Positions 46,247 through 57,561 of a stretch of DNA of 64,000 nucleotides are shown in pieces (the first letter of the stretch is position 1; every line of letters starts with the position of its first letter). Origin of the DNA: Hexactinellida sp. DTS-2022 (lineage: Eukaryota > Porifera > Hexactinellida); the NCBI GenBank assembly GCA_028753945.1, contig JAPNXP010000003.1, positions 4,650,001 through 4,714,000 of the forward strand, read 5' to 3'. A program made the position numbers and the translations under genes. The notes beneath the pieces are model-generated. The model ran no database searches, was not told where the DNA came from, and saw nothing but the letters and a program-made list of their open reading frames with translations.

Positions 46247-46504
46247 CAACGGCGGATTCCTGGGGGGCATGGGGGGGGGAATTTCCCCCCCAAGTTTTTC
46301 AACATTAGAATAACTGAAATTAATTAGTGAACAAGAATGATAATATAATTTATTGGAAATTCTAATAGAATGAACATGTATTAGCTAGCATGGACAAATT
46401 GTAGTTTAGTATGTGTACTGTGTAGTATTCTATAATGGAATCAAAAAGTAGCTCAGATAAGTTCAATTTTGCCCCCCCAGAATTTTTTAAAGAATCCGCC
46501 ACTG
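46247..46504. mobile_element. hAT MITE, GGCGGATTC type with G/C tracts
   Basis: Ends CAACGGCGGATTCC and inverted GAATCCGCCACTG. A perfect 8-bp duplication ATCTTTGG flanks it (46239-46246, 46505-46512). Opposed G-run and C-run tracts sit just inside each end. Confidence 0.87.
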
Positions 46505-46992
46505 ATCTTTGGCTGTACCGTGATTCTATAACCAAATAATATTGTGTCCCTAATGTTTAAGAGAAGCGATTATCCCGAGGGTCCACCATCCTAAACAACA
46601 GGGTAAACAATTTTAAAATTATGTTAAGTTAGTGCAAAATAAATAATGTATTAGTATATAGTAATTCACATAAAAATGAACATATTTAAAACCATTAGGA
46701 TGTATAATTTATCGGGTGTAAAACTGTAAATAGTCACTTAAAATAACTCAAATTCCTAATATCCACCATCGTAATAGTTCAGTTTGTTTGTTTATCAAAT
46801 GTCAAAGAAACAAATATTTTCAAACTAAAATTAGCCATCATTATGACTTAATCCCTAAATTAAATTGATAGATATATCTGCAACTTTCCCATTACTTTTC
46901 GAAGAGAATTCTTATTTTAGTCACAAATTATTAGAAATTCGAATTACTGTCATAAAATCCTACGCATTTAGAAATACGTATCTAATCAAGAT

Positions 46993-47049
46993 GGAAGTCC
47001 GACAAATTGTCGCTGTAACGAATTGTCTGTAACGAATTGTCGGTATCCG
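46993..47049. mobile_element. 57-bp miniature of the MULE at 47742, 9-bp TSD
   Basis: It starts GGAAGTCCGACAAATTG and ends CGAATTGTCGGTATCCG, i.e. a left and a right MULE terminus joined by two TGTAACGAATTGTC units. The perfect direct repeat AATCAAGAT flanks it (46984-46992, 47050-47058). Confidence 0.85.
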
Positions 47050-47058
47050 AATCAAGAT

Positions 47059-47379
47059 ACATACAAAGGTTAATTAAATACTCGGGAGGTCCAATAGAAA
47101 TAAATTACCTCAATGGGACAATGGCTTAAGTTATCCAAAAAAAATAGTTACTTACTTTTAGTATTAATACCGCGTTACTTATTACAAAATTTCGATAATT
47201 TCATTTCTAATTATAGTTACAACTAAGGTAATTATTTTCAGTGATTTTATGACTGTTGCAAAATTTATTTAAGATGACACCAAATTTGCCGAAAGCAAAA
47301 TGGCTTGTCATGAAATATTTGATCCGATCGGAACATTTTACCCCTGGACCAATATTTCATAAGTTTTTGGCAGGGTTTA
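47059..47379. other. AT-rich spacer
   Basis: Nothing recognised between the miniature MULE and the hAT MITE. Confidence 0.5.
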
Positions 47380-47387
47380 TACTAATG

Positions 47388-47518
47388 CAGCGATTCCCAA
47401 CCTTTTTCCCCTATATCAAATATCAAACATTCTGTGGAGCCCATCCCATTACCCGTAACACAATTCTCAGATCTTGTGGAGCCTCAATGGGTTCATGAAT
47501 CCCAGGGTGGAACTACTG
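47388..47518. mobile_element. hAT MITE (131 bp), TTCCCAACC type
   Basis: Ends CAGCGATTCCCAACC and inverted GGGTGGAACTACTG. A perfect 8-bp duplication TACTAATG flanks it (47380-47387, 47519-47526). The interior repeats TTGTGGAGCC-type words. Confidence 0.87.
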
Positions 47519-47741
47519 TACTAATGTATTTCAAATGGAGTAATATACGTATACCGTATGTGGGTCAGTGTTTTTCAATTTTCATGAGCTATTGCCATAC
47601 CTACCAAGGTTCAACATCAATTTAAGGATAAACGTAAATTTTGTTGAATTTAACAATTTTCAACAATATTGATATTGAATATTCCCTTCCGACGAAAGTG
47701 TAATTTAATTATGACATTATGGCTTCGTATGTTCTATTATT

Positions 47742-49695
47742 GGGATACCGACAATTCGTAACACGACAATTCGTAACAGACAATTCGTAACACGACATTT
47801 CGTAACACGACAATTCGTAACGCGACAATTCGTAACACGACAATTCGTAACGCGACAATTCGTAACGTGAGAATAATAAATATTTTGATTCTATTAATTC
47901 TGCTATATGTCATCCTTTTGATTAATTTGGATATCTATATTGTATATAATGCGTAAACAAACCTGTTATATAAAACATTTTGAGGTGCCTAATATAAACC
48001 TCTGTAAAATTATATAAATAAGTTGTTGTTGTGATCAATGTAATTTATTTTCCATGGCACAATCTCATCATCAGTCTTTCAGACTAAGTATATCTCAGAG
48101 AGGCGCAGAGAAGCTCATAGAAGGGGGATACATTTATGGAAAGCATAGAAGAATTGGAGAAACAACTCACTGGCTGTGTGTTCAACGAGGATTGTGTAAA
48201 GCAATTGTACACACACAAGGATTTGAAATTGTGAAACGAACAAACCAACACTTACATCCTCCTGATGAGAAAGCAATTAGCTGCAGTGAAGTAAAAATAA
48301 ATATTAAAAGAAAAGCAAAGGGATCCCAAGATAGTTCACATTATATTGTGGGTGAATGTGTCCAAACAGTAAATGAGGGTATTGCTGCCAAGCTGCCCAA
48401 ATTGGATAGTCTTAAACGTACTATACAACGTCAACGTGTTCTAACAGCACCAGTTCAACCTACGACTCTGGAACAACTTATAATACCAGAAGAATTCATG
48501 CGGACATCAAAAGACGAGCTTTTTCTCTTATATGATTCAGGTCCAGAGATCCAGAGGATACTAATTTTTGCTACTCAGAAGAACCTAGATATGTTGCAAT
48601 TCTCCAGGGTATGGTTAGCTGATGGTACTTTTAGGACGGCTCCTCTACTTTTCACACAAGTATATGTAATACATGCTCTTCGAGGAGGCCCTGATTTGCT
48701 GAAAGATGGCCATTTGTTGCCAAGTATTTTTATTTTACTCCCCAACAAATCGGAAGCGACATATAAAAGAATGTGGCAACAGGTGCAGCTTCTTTGTCCG
48801 CAAGCCCACCCAGAAGATATGCTGATGGACTTTGAGAAGGCTGCTATTAACAGTTTTCAGCAGACATGGCCTAACTCTACTGTTAAAGGATGCTTTTTTC
48901 ATCTCACCCAGAATATATGGCGGAAAGTCCAAGCAGTAGGGTTGCAGACACTATATTCGAATGATCAAGAATTCGCTATAAGTATTAGAATGATAGCATC
49001 TCTGGCATTTGCAGATCCTTTCGAAGTCCCCAGCCTGTTTGCTGAAGTGGCATCCCAGCTCCCTACTCCTCAGGCGGATCAATTAATTGAGTACTTCGAG
49101 AGGACCTATATAGGACGAAGGTTACCTGGTGGGGCATACCAACAGCCATTGTTTCCAATTGGTATATGGAACTACCATTTTGATACAGTCCTAGGGATCC
49201 CTCGAACAACAAATGCGGTGGAAGCATGGCACCGGAGCTTTAATTGCACTGTGGGTTGCCACCATCCCACTATTTGGAAATTTATTTCTGCACTCAAGAG
49301 GGAACAAGGATTAGTAGAAGTGAGGCAAGCCAAGTACATTGCTGGGGACCAACCAGTAAAACGGAAAGCAGTCAAAGATAATGAAAGAGCCCTGAAAAAT
49401 CTAATTCTTAGTTATCCGCACCGCCCCAGAATGGAATTTCTAAGAGGAGTATCGTACCACTTTAGTATTGGATCTGACTAATTTATTTTCCACTACATTA
49501 TACTACTTAATAATAAAGTACTAACTATTTAAATTATAAGTAATAGAATGAGTAATCAGATATATCTTATGTTACGAAATGTCGCGTTACGAATTGTCGT
49601 GTTACGAAATGTCGCGTTACGAATTGTCGTGTTACGAATTGTCTGTTACGAATTGTCGTGTTACGAATTGTCGTGTTACGAATTGTCGGTATCCC
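47742..49695 (+). mobile_element. Apparently complete FLYWCH-MULE transposon
   Basis: It begins GGGATACCGACAATTCG and ends CGAATTGTCGGTATCCC. The perfect 9-bp duplication TCTATTATT flanks it (47733-47741, 49696-49704). Each end is an array of about nine 14-15-bp units ACACGACAATTCGTA, inverted relative to each other (47748-47870 and 49571-49688). One intact transposase ORF lies between. A 57-bp non-autonomous derivative is 0.7 kb upstream. Confidence 0.93.
48054..49481 (+). CDS. MULE transposase with FLYWCH zinc finger
   Basis: This is an intact 475-aa ORF. Residues about 8-68 form a FLYWCH-type zinc finger (FRLSISQRGAEKL, GYIYG, W40, C42, C48, H66, H68), expected to bind DNA. The Mutator-like transposase core follows, with the DDE triad visible as Asp190 in LADGTF, Asp259 in LMDFEKAA and Glu390 in TTNAVEAWHRSF. 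The C280-x2-H283 motif (GCFFHLTQ-IWRK) lies between the second Asp and the Glu, as in other MULEs. It is expected to cut and rejoin the element ends. It is the only gene in the transposon, with AATAAA at 49512-49517. There are no internal stops or frameshifts, so recent activity is plausible. Confidence 0.93.
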   Translation: MAQSHHQSFRLSISQRGAEKLIEGGYIYGKHRRIGETTHWLCVQRGLCKAIVHTQGFEIVKRTNQHLHPPDEKAISCSEVKINIKRKAKGSQDSSHYIVGECVQTVNEGIAAKLPKLDSLKRTIQRQRVLTAPVQPTTLEQLIIPEEFMRTSKDELFLLYDSGPEIQRILIFATQKNLDMLQFSRVWLADGTFRTAPLLFTQVYVIHALRGGPDLLKDGHLLPSIFILLPNKSEATYKRMWQQVQLLCPQAHPEDMLMDFEKAAINSFQQTWPNSTVKGCFFHLTQNIWRKVQAVGLQTLYSNDQEFAISIRMIASLAFADPFEVPSLFAEVASQLPTPQADQLIEYFERTYIGRRLPGGAYQQPLFPIGIWNYHFDTVLGIPRTTNAVEAWHRSFNCTVGCHHPTIWKFISALKREQGLVEVRQAKYIAGDQPVKRKAVKDNERALKNLILSYPHRPRMEFLRGVSYHFSIGSD

Positions 49696-49704
49696 TCTAT
49701 TATT

Positions 49705-50284
49705 AGACCAGCACATTTTTAGGAAAGAATCAAAATATTCATTTTTCAAACAATGTAACCATGTGGCAAACAATTTCAATTGACTATATAATCAATAGAT
49801 TAAGTACAAAGATAGCATAGCTGCCATAGCATGTCATTATGAAATGATGTGCTTCAATCATACCATGTTATAAAAACGTATTAAATCCTTGAAAGTTGAA
49901 ACATTATGAGTTCACAAAAATATTTTTTTGTGTTTCTAACTTTTTTCGCTGCTCGAGAAGGGCACAAGTTATTAATTTAGATGTTAATATTGAAATTTAG
50001 CAAAACACAAAACAAAACATTATACTATATGGAGAGTATGAAGTGCATTTATGATGATATTGTAAGTCTACAGATTCTCGAAAAACTGTCCGCTAAATGA
50101 TGGAATTCAAATAATTTTCTCGAACGCAATAACGCAATACAATATCTCAGAATAATTCATGATCATCAGACAATACAGTGTGTAGTGCCGATTATTCGTT
50201 CTTTATTTGGAAAGTACAGTACTATCCAATACAAAATTAAATCTATATTTACATATTAGAAGTTAAAACTAGATTGTTGTGTGT
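49705..50284. other. AT-rich spacer
   Basis: Nothing recognised. Confidence 0.5.
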
Positions 50285-50710
50285 TTGTTGTTTGTTGTTT
50301 GTTTGTTTGTTTGTTTGTCCGGATTGTATTATAAAAGTGATGGGGAATAGAAACCGCATTTATATTTGAGATATACGGTAAACTAACTTCCAAATGTTAC
50401 GATAGGTAAACAAGTATGCTGATTTCGAATTTCACATTTCTAATTTTATTATATGAATATTTGTTGTTGTTGTTGTTTACACAAATAAGTAAACAAATTA
50501 ATGAAAATTAAAAATTATCCTAGAAGTTCAACCCAGGCCAGAAGTATTATAGGCAAACAAGTTAAAAGTATGGAAATGGTAGGAAGGGATGTTTTACTAA
50601 CTTTATCATCAATTGTTTCGTAAGGAGTAAGGCCCCATTGCGGCCGTTAACTTGAGGTGCGTAGTACCGATTCGTGGCAAAGCGACCGAGACCGAAGGGC
50701 TCTTAACAAT
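50285..50710 (+). repeat. Dispersed repeat with (GTTT)n head, long copy
   Basis: A (GTTT)n run, then GTCCGGATTGTATTATAAAA, ATGGGGAATAGAAACCGCAT, (GTT)n, and a GC-rich end (GCGACCGAGACCGAAGG). An inverted copy lies at 55630-56025, a short one at 19925. No ORF, TIR or target duplication was defined, so the class (SINE-like or DNA) is unknown. Confidence 0.6.
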
Positions 50711-51855
50711 AAGATGCTAAATAATTTTGAAATTGAATAGTTGTTCGAGAATGTTCCTTGTGATTCCATTAACATAACATGGGGAAAATATTGCATTAAA
50801 ATCAAACCACTAGTTACAAGAGGCGATGTCTCAAATGATACGAGATAAGTCAAGGTATTGCTCAATAGTATGTTATTCCAATTTGAAAGGATATTTTCTA
50901 TAGTTTACAAAAAACTGGCGCAAAGTAATAAGCCATACGGGACAGCTAAGAATGTAATTAGCGGTCATGCGTTTGAACTGTAATTCAGAATGTCTTCTTA
51001 TCTGCTAGGTTCAGAGGAGCATAGTAAATTAGTAATGGATACAATTAAAGAGAGATCAAGCGATAGGATGTGGTTGGATTATAAGTCTACTTGCTGATGT
51101 ATACCTTGTAGAAAATTATAGTGAAACTACCAAGTTAGTAAGGACAGTCCCATGGTAACAGGTGTTTTGCAGTAATTCCAATCAATTTAATATTACATCA
51201 TTACTATTTATCGAACTATAATTAGTCTGTGCTATTTATGGATCAGTGTTATTATTAGAAGAATGCATTTATAAATGGAACTACACACTGATAATTCAGA
51301 GATTAGTTGGCAATTAATATAATAATAAAATGCAAATAACAGAGTAGAATGCAGTTTAGAAAGTGTTAGTAAATTAATGTAAACATTGTAAATCTATCTC
51401 TAATCAAAAAACAAACTGGAAATAAGTGATTTCTAAATTATTGGGTATAACGGCTATAACAGCATAGGAATATTTGATTCTCCAGTAAGAATACGATTTG
51501 CGAAATGAGAATATCCTCTAGGATGGAAATTAGATCTATGATTAAATAATGATAATTGTGTTTATTTAATCTAGAACATTTAAAATAAAGGTTACTATGG
51601 AAATAGAAATGCATACGATTGTTTATGGCTTCACTCTCGTCAAACAAATATGATATGATAAATGTATAAGTAAATATAAATGACGCGAGTTTATGTTAAT
51701 TGAAATTAGTTGAGATTATACGTACACATCGTTGTGTCTACAATGATTGCTTCTTAGCATTATCTAGCTATTTCTCAATTCTATGAGGGAACATGCAAGC
51801 GAACATAACAAACTTATAATATATACGTAGTAAGGTTATACACTAAATTTTTCAA
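50711..51855. other. AT-rich spacer
   Basis: Nothing recognised. Confidence 0.5.
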
Positions 51856-52234
51856 ACCTCCCTTATACGGGCAGTTTCTCGTAACTGGGAATTTTTTGCA
51901 GATCTCAAAAATACAGTGGCTGGTACAAGTGCAATTCCAAAGTGTCTAGTCCATATTTCTAGATTCATTCAAATATAAAAAACGGGAAAATTCCAAAAAT
52001 ACTCAAGTTTTTTTTAAATTTCCAAATATACTCAACTTTTTACTGATACTCAAATATAAAACTAGATCTTTCCGAATCTACTCAAGTTTTTAAAAATAAT
52101 TCCAATTCTACTCAAGTTTTTCAGAATAATTCCAATTCTGCTCAAGTTTTTTCAAAAAATTCCAAATCTACTCAACTTTTCAGTAAATTCACAGATCTAC
52201 TCAAGTTTAGAAAGGCTATATTTAGTCTATTTTA

Positions 52235-52988
52235 TATATTAAATCACAATGTTTTTGTGTTTGTTTGTTTGTGTTTGTTCAGAATTGATTGAGGAACTGG
52301 TAAAAGCTACAGACCTAAAATTTGGCAGGGGGGTAGGGAATACTGTATGTACAAACAAGTTCAATATCTAAAGAATATTCATATCTTCCATCACAAAAGG
52401 TGTCAAAACCTTTAGCCAATTAAATTCGAGGGTTGTTCCAGTATGGATTAGCAGCTAGCATTCAATTATTTTAATATAATTGAATGCTTTAGTGTCTGTC
52501 AAATGTTAAGTGTGCATTATGGAATACTGAGACTGTAATCTAATTGATCGAGAGGAAGTTCAGGCATTTAATCAGTTATTTGTGTTCTGTCTGTCTAGCC
52601 ATACATTTATAACATTCCATTGTGTTATTTGATATCAAATTATTATCAATCAATACAATAACTTTTCCACATCCCAAAGTTAGGGGTCCACTGGTACAGT
52701 TTCTTAGTGATATTTAATTTTATATTTGGAATTGGTATATTATTATACACGGACAAGCTTATATATCTAGAAAATTATCTGTTCAAATTTGCACAAATAT
52801 CCAAATTATTTAATCTGTCCTTATTGAAACCTGTAGCTAGGATGAACGGATATAAATAGACAGCTAGCGGCCTCTAATCAAGAACGACATTTAATTTGAA
52901 AAGGAACATGCTTTAAATACAAGCGAGGGCCGTAGGCCCGAGCACAAGTTGTAAGGACGCGTAGAGTAGACGAGCAAATTGTACTAAT
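52235..52988 (+). repeat. 740-bp dispersed repeat, copy 2
   Basis: Homologous to 31550-32290 throughout. Its position inside the MULE-like element suggests capture or later insertion. Confidence 0.75.
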
Positions 52989-53024
52989 AAATATTTTTTG
53001 TGGTTTGGATCTCCTTACTAGTTT

Positions 53025-53180
53025 CAATAATCCAATAAAACTTGAGTATATTTGGAATAATCCAATAAAACTTGAGTATATTTGGAATAATCCAATAAAA
53101 CTTGAGTATATTTGGAATAATCCAATAAAACTTGAGTATATTTGGAATAATCCGGTAAAACTTGAGTATATTTGGAAAAA
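53025..53180 (+). repeat. 30-bp tandem repeat, about five units
   Basis: The unit includes CCAATAAAACTTGAGTATAT followed by TTGGAATAAT. The in-frame NNPIKLEYIW peptide repeat is a by-product of the 30-bp period. It is the right subterminal array of the element at 51984. Confidence 0.9.
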
Positions 53181-53335
53181 CTTGAGTATATTTACTAATT
53201 AGTTGAGTATTGTTGAGTATATTTGGAAATTTTAAAAAAACTTGAGTATTTTTGGAATTTTCCCTATAAAAAACTGATGTTTTTAATTAGATGCGGATAA
53301 TTTCAGATATATTAATTTGCCATTAACGCCATTAT

Positions 53336-55149
53336 TTGTTAAATGAATACATATTTAGCTTGGCTTTACACCAACAAACATTCCCGTATCTGAGGTTTGA
53401 GTGCACTAATAATTAGAGATTAAAATCGAAATATTTTTGATATAAATTGAATATTTCTGATATTTCTACGCATTTCTAAGTTTTGTAATCTTCATACCAA
53501 TTCAAATTATACTCTAACAAGGTTATGGAAACATCAATGTACAATCTATAACTATTCTAATGAGGTAGAATATTTTTATGCAATAATTATTAACTAATTT
53601 ATAGGTATGCTAATTCTAAAATATTATACGACTTTCCTAGCTGTTTATTTTTATGATAAACCAAAAATCTGGATAGAGGAAAACTTATTCACCAAATAGT
53701 TGTACCGAAGGTCAAGAAAAAAATCAAAAAAATCGAAATCAAATCGATGCGAATTGACAACATTAATTTCGTCTTAACTCAATCGATTGAATCGCCCAAA
53801 GTTAAAACTCCCTTTATACGTATTCAATAAATATATAAATTTATAAAAATAACTCCACTTTATCGACTAAATTTGGCTTTGGTTCCAGCCTCCAGGATAG
53901 TTTGATCCCAATTTACGACGGAGAATAGTACAATTCAATTAAGTACATACTAATTGTATTAAGTTTAATATACGTATTACTGTAGTAAATATTTAAAACC
54001 ATGGGTTAGCGAAAACACAATAGAAAATGATTCATTACAATTCCTAACCTGGACAAAGGATACAAGACAACAACTGATATAAAGGTAGATTATAAATAAT
54101 AATATAATGTTCCGCAGCTGGGAAAATAATTTGATGACCGACAAATTACAATTTTTTTCACTTTTCTATGTATTGCAGACAATACGAATACGGGTTATGC
54201 GAATATCGGTAAGGAGTACAAAGTTTAATTTCCCTGGCCTACATCAATGTGTGTACGTACGTGACTCACAATAATACGAACAAATTTCGGTTTTAACTAG
54301 AGTATGTCAATTAATTAATTAATTAATTAAATGTGGGAGCCGAGTAATTGCTTTCCTACTCTAATGTGTATTCTTGGAGAGTGTAGCCAGTGCTACATCT
54401 GGCTATACGCTAGCGCCGCCCCTGATTATACGCTGTATAATATGAACTGTATTAGCTAGAGTTTGTGAAGGAAGAATGAGTATTCAACATTAGAGGTCTA
54501 TTTGCCCATATATGGAAACATGAAAGTTCAATAAATCAAAGTTGCATAGATCATTAACACGCTATTAGATTAGCAGATGGCTAAGAAACACATAAAATGA
54601 GAACACATAAAATGACCATATATGGCAAAAATATTGAGTTAAAAGGATGGATGTATTCCTACTACTATTGGTAGAGTAACAAGTCGAATCGATTAACCAT
54701 TGCTGCAATTGAGAAGCTTGGCAGTATGAAATAATAACATATCGATAGTAAGTTAGCATGGAGAAGAGCTAAGTTGGGAAAATAATCAAAATACATAGTA
54801 TGGCAAATAACTATGAATAATAATTCAATAAACATTAATTATTCGTGGGACGAAATAATCAATTATGAATTATTCGAAATTCATGATTAACAGTAAGCGA
54901 ATTCATAATTGATTAATAGCAAATGATTATGACAAGTAATGCTTATATTGAAATCTGAAAAAATTTGAATTTTCTAAGCGAAACACACCACAGCCACAGT
55001 CATTCTAATTTGTCTAATTCTATAATAATTATCCATTAATAATTATTCATTATTCAAGAATTAGCCAAATTAGGAAAGAAGTGGTAGAATCAGAAGCCGC
55101 AGAGAATCGTAGAAAAGTAGATACCATATTTCCTTCAATTCTACAAGTA
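53336..55149. other. AT-rich spacer with decayed MITEs
   Basis: About 53850-53930 resembles Tigger family A (CTCCACTTTATCGACTAAAT) and about 54180-54310 resembles family B (ACAATACGAATACGGGTTAT). No gene. Confidence 0.4.
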
Positions 55150-55536
55150 CAGTCAACTCCCGTTATAACGAAGTGCTCGGGACCGTAGTTTCATTTCGTT
55201 ATAAGCGGAGTTTGTTATAACCGGAGTTCGTTATAAGCGGAGTTCGATCTTAAAAGAGTTCATTACAATTTGGATTTCGTTGTAACCGGAGTTCATTATG
55301 AACAAATTTCGTTATAACCAGAGTTCGTTATAACCGGAGTAAAATTAATAGATTAGAGACTATATGAGATTTAAATGACTTCGTTATAAGCGGAGTTTCG
55401 TTATATCCATTTCGTTGTAAGTTGTAACCGAAGTTAAAATAATGTAATAAGATAGAAGGATTTCCGGACCAGTGAATGACTTCGCTATAAGCAGGTACTT
55501 CGTTATATCCGACTTGGTTATAACGGGAGTTGACTG
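55150..55536. mobile_element. Tigger-type MITE with internal tandem repeats, family D
   Basis: Ends CAGTCAACTCCCGTTATAAC and inverted GTTATAACGGGAGTTGACTG are flanked by TA. About ten units of TTCGTTATAA(C/G)CGGAGT fill the interior, and GGGACC is next to the left end. Confidence 0.85.
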
Positions 55537-55629
55537 TAACTAAGTAATAATTCTAAATAGTTCCTATTTATCACATCAGAATAATCCCCGTCAAAGTGTG
55601 ATATTTCTATAAATATTTATATTTCTATA

Positions 55630-56025
55630 GCCTGTCGGTCTCGGCCGCTTTGCGGCCTTACTCCTCACCCTTTCCACCATGGAGGATGTTATATACATCC
55701 CTTTCTACCGCAATAACTATTCATATTAGAAATTTAGGAATAAGAAATTCGTGTTCAGCATACTTGTTACCTATAATAACATTTGAAAGCTAACTTCTAG
55801 GTTGATTTTGAATTTCATTAATTGTTTCCCTATTTGTGCAAACAACAACAACAAATATTTATATTATAAATTTGTAAATACGAAATTCGAATTCACTCAA
55901 ATCAGTATACTTGTTTAGCTATAATAACCTTCGAAAGTTAGTTTCTATCTCATGTTAAATGCGGTTTCTATTCCCCCATCACTTTAATACAATCCGGACA
56001 AACAAACACACAAACACAACAATCG
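55630..56025 (-). repeat. Dispersed repeat with (GTTT)n head, inverted copy
   Basis: Reverse-complement counterpart of 50285-50710: GGTCTCGGCCGCTTTGCGG at its left, then the (AAC)n tract, and AATCCGGACAAACAAACA at its right. Confidence 0.6.
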
Positions 56026-56033
56026 AGTTTTAT

Positions 56034-56376
56034 GCCACTGTTAGTTGGAATCTTGTTTCAGCTCCACCGCCCGCGTCAGATATCATTCCCGCACGAATAT
56101 TGTCATTATAGTCAATATTTCCATTATTTCTCCTATCTTTTAAACTGTTCGTTGCCAATTTTGTGGTAGGATTAATTATTACCACACTCTTAAATAGCCA
56201 TAATTAGCTATTAATAAAATCAGAAGCTATGACAAGCATTATTACCCAACGATTGCATATTTTATCAATTAGAATATTTGCTCAGATAATTATCATCAAA
56301 TAATGAGATGCCGCCCACCCGCATCCTCTGATAGACTTCGTATGGAGCTGAAACAATATCATCATTAACACTGGCC
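56034..56376 (+). mobile_element. PIF/Harbinger-like MITE, copy 3
   Basis: Starts GCCACTGTTAGTTGGAATC, ends GGAGCTGAAACAATATCATC..CACTGGCC, flanked by TTA.. and ..TAA like copies 1 and 2. It lies directly beside the (GTTT)n repeat. Confidence 0.72.
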
Positions 56377-56539
56377 TAATATAATATAGATAAATCCTAA
56401 AGGGTACCAAAAAAATTAGCAAACACATCACTATAATAATGACTAGCTACTGTTCAAAGAAATCAGTAAACAACAAGCTGAAACCCTTGGTTATTCCCAC
56501 CCAAGTGAAATAAATTATAAGTAATAATTATATAGGACT

Positions 56540-56709
56540 CGGTAGACTCTCGTTAATACGAACACCAGGGGACCGAAACGTCGAAATTTGTTCGTATTAT
56601 CAGGAATTCGTGTTAACCGGAGTCATTTGTGTAAGCTTTTGGAATTAAACCTTGTTCGGTTTAACCGATATTTCGCCCTATTCGTTTTCGTATTAACGAG
56701 AGCCTACTG
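56540..56709. mobile_element. Tigger-type MITE, family B
   Basis: GGTAGACTCTCGTTAATACG and inverted CGTATTAACGAGAGCCTACTG are near-terminal. CACCAGGGGACCG is internal. The first bases of the left end are mutated. Confidence 0.75.
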
Positions 56710-57340
56710 TAGTGAAGACTTAATAATTAATAGCAGCAATTTTAATACATTTCTAAAAGAACTACAATAATAATATTGGGATTTATGTTATTACATAAAT
56801 AATCAAAATTCGTACAGTTCCACCGAAAGAAGAGAGGAATATCCACACAGCATCTGCATGAGATTGAAGGAAATATATTAGAAACGTGGCCTAGTTATCT
56901 GAAATAGCGTAATTTGATTATGGGTAGAGCCGTAGAGGTATAACTCTCATTGTAAATATCCGGAGGAACAGTTTCAAATTACCCTTTTTGAGACTCTTTT
57001 TATTTTAGAGATTAATCAATTATTTTCCTTTATTATCACAAATATTCCAATAGAGTGGTACTTTTCGGTGTAGTGTTTAGGGATATATTATATAATTATA
57101 TAACTTATATAAATTATATAAGTTATATCGATAACTCTAGGTAATTTGAAACTGTTACACCGGATTTCTATCATATATCTTGAATCAGCTGATACTCTCA
57201 CCATGGCTTTTTGATTTACACTAATAAATTATACCTACAATTTCAACAGTTGGTGGGAATACTATGTAGTATGGGCGAGTTTCAAGCACGAATTACCTTT
57301 AATTAATACGCAATGAAGTATATACATTCCAGAGTCCATG
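56710..57340. other. AT-rich spacer
   Basis: It includes an AT-only palindromic cluster at about 57088-57130 (TATATAACTTATATAAATTA). No gene. Confidence 0.45.
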
Positions 57341-57348
57341 GTTGCAAT

Positions 57349-57553
57349 CAGGGCTTCATCCAGGCGTATGCGACGCGCCTCCAGGCGCGTAATTTCAAAA
57401 GAAAACTTTTCTAGGCGCGCGAAAATCGAGAGATGCTCGAGAGATACGAAAATCGAGAGATGCTACGTAATACAAATTGAGCATTTTAGGCGCATGTGAG
57501 CGAGCTCAATCTTAATCTAGGCGCGCGGGAAATTTTGCCTGGATGAAAGCCTG
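57349..57553. mobile_element. hAT MITE, CTTCATCCAGGCG type
   Basis: Ends CAGGGCTTCATCCAGGC and inverted GCCTGGATGAAAGCCTG. Flanking octamers GTTGCAAT (57341-57348) and GTTGCGAT (57554-57561) match 7 of 8. The interior has repeated AGGCGCG words. Confidence 0.85.
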
Positions 57554-57561
57554 GTTGCGAT

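Larger units (their letters stand above)
51984..53264. mobile_element. MULE-like foldback with ACTCAAG arrays, 10-bp TSD
   Basis: Ends GGGAAAATTCCAAAAATACT and inverted AGTATTTTTGGAATTTTCCC are flanked by the perfect 10-bp repeat TATAAAAAAC (51974-51983, 53265-53274). The left end repeats TCTACTCAAGTTTTT at about 30-bp spacing. The right end has the inverted word in a 30-bp tandem array. No transposase. The centre is occupied by the 740-bp dispersed repeat. Confidence 0.82.
51856..53335. repeat. Dispersed repeat carrying a MULE-like insertion
   Basis: 51856-51983 plus 53265-53335 is the partner of 33640-34205. It lacks the hAT element there but contains the element at 51984-53264. Confidence 0.68.

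Noticed and set aside
47742..47875. Array of similar 14-15-bp units resembling a CRISPR
   Set aside because: Units are contiguous without unique spacers and are mirrored at 49571-49688 around a transposase. They are MULE ends.
53005..53202. Open frame with a ten-residue NNPIKLEYIW repeat
   Set aside because: The 30-bp DNA tandem repeat in a transposon end produces it. There are no other coding features.
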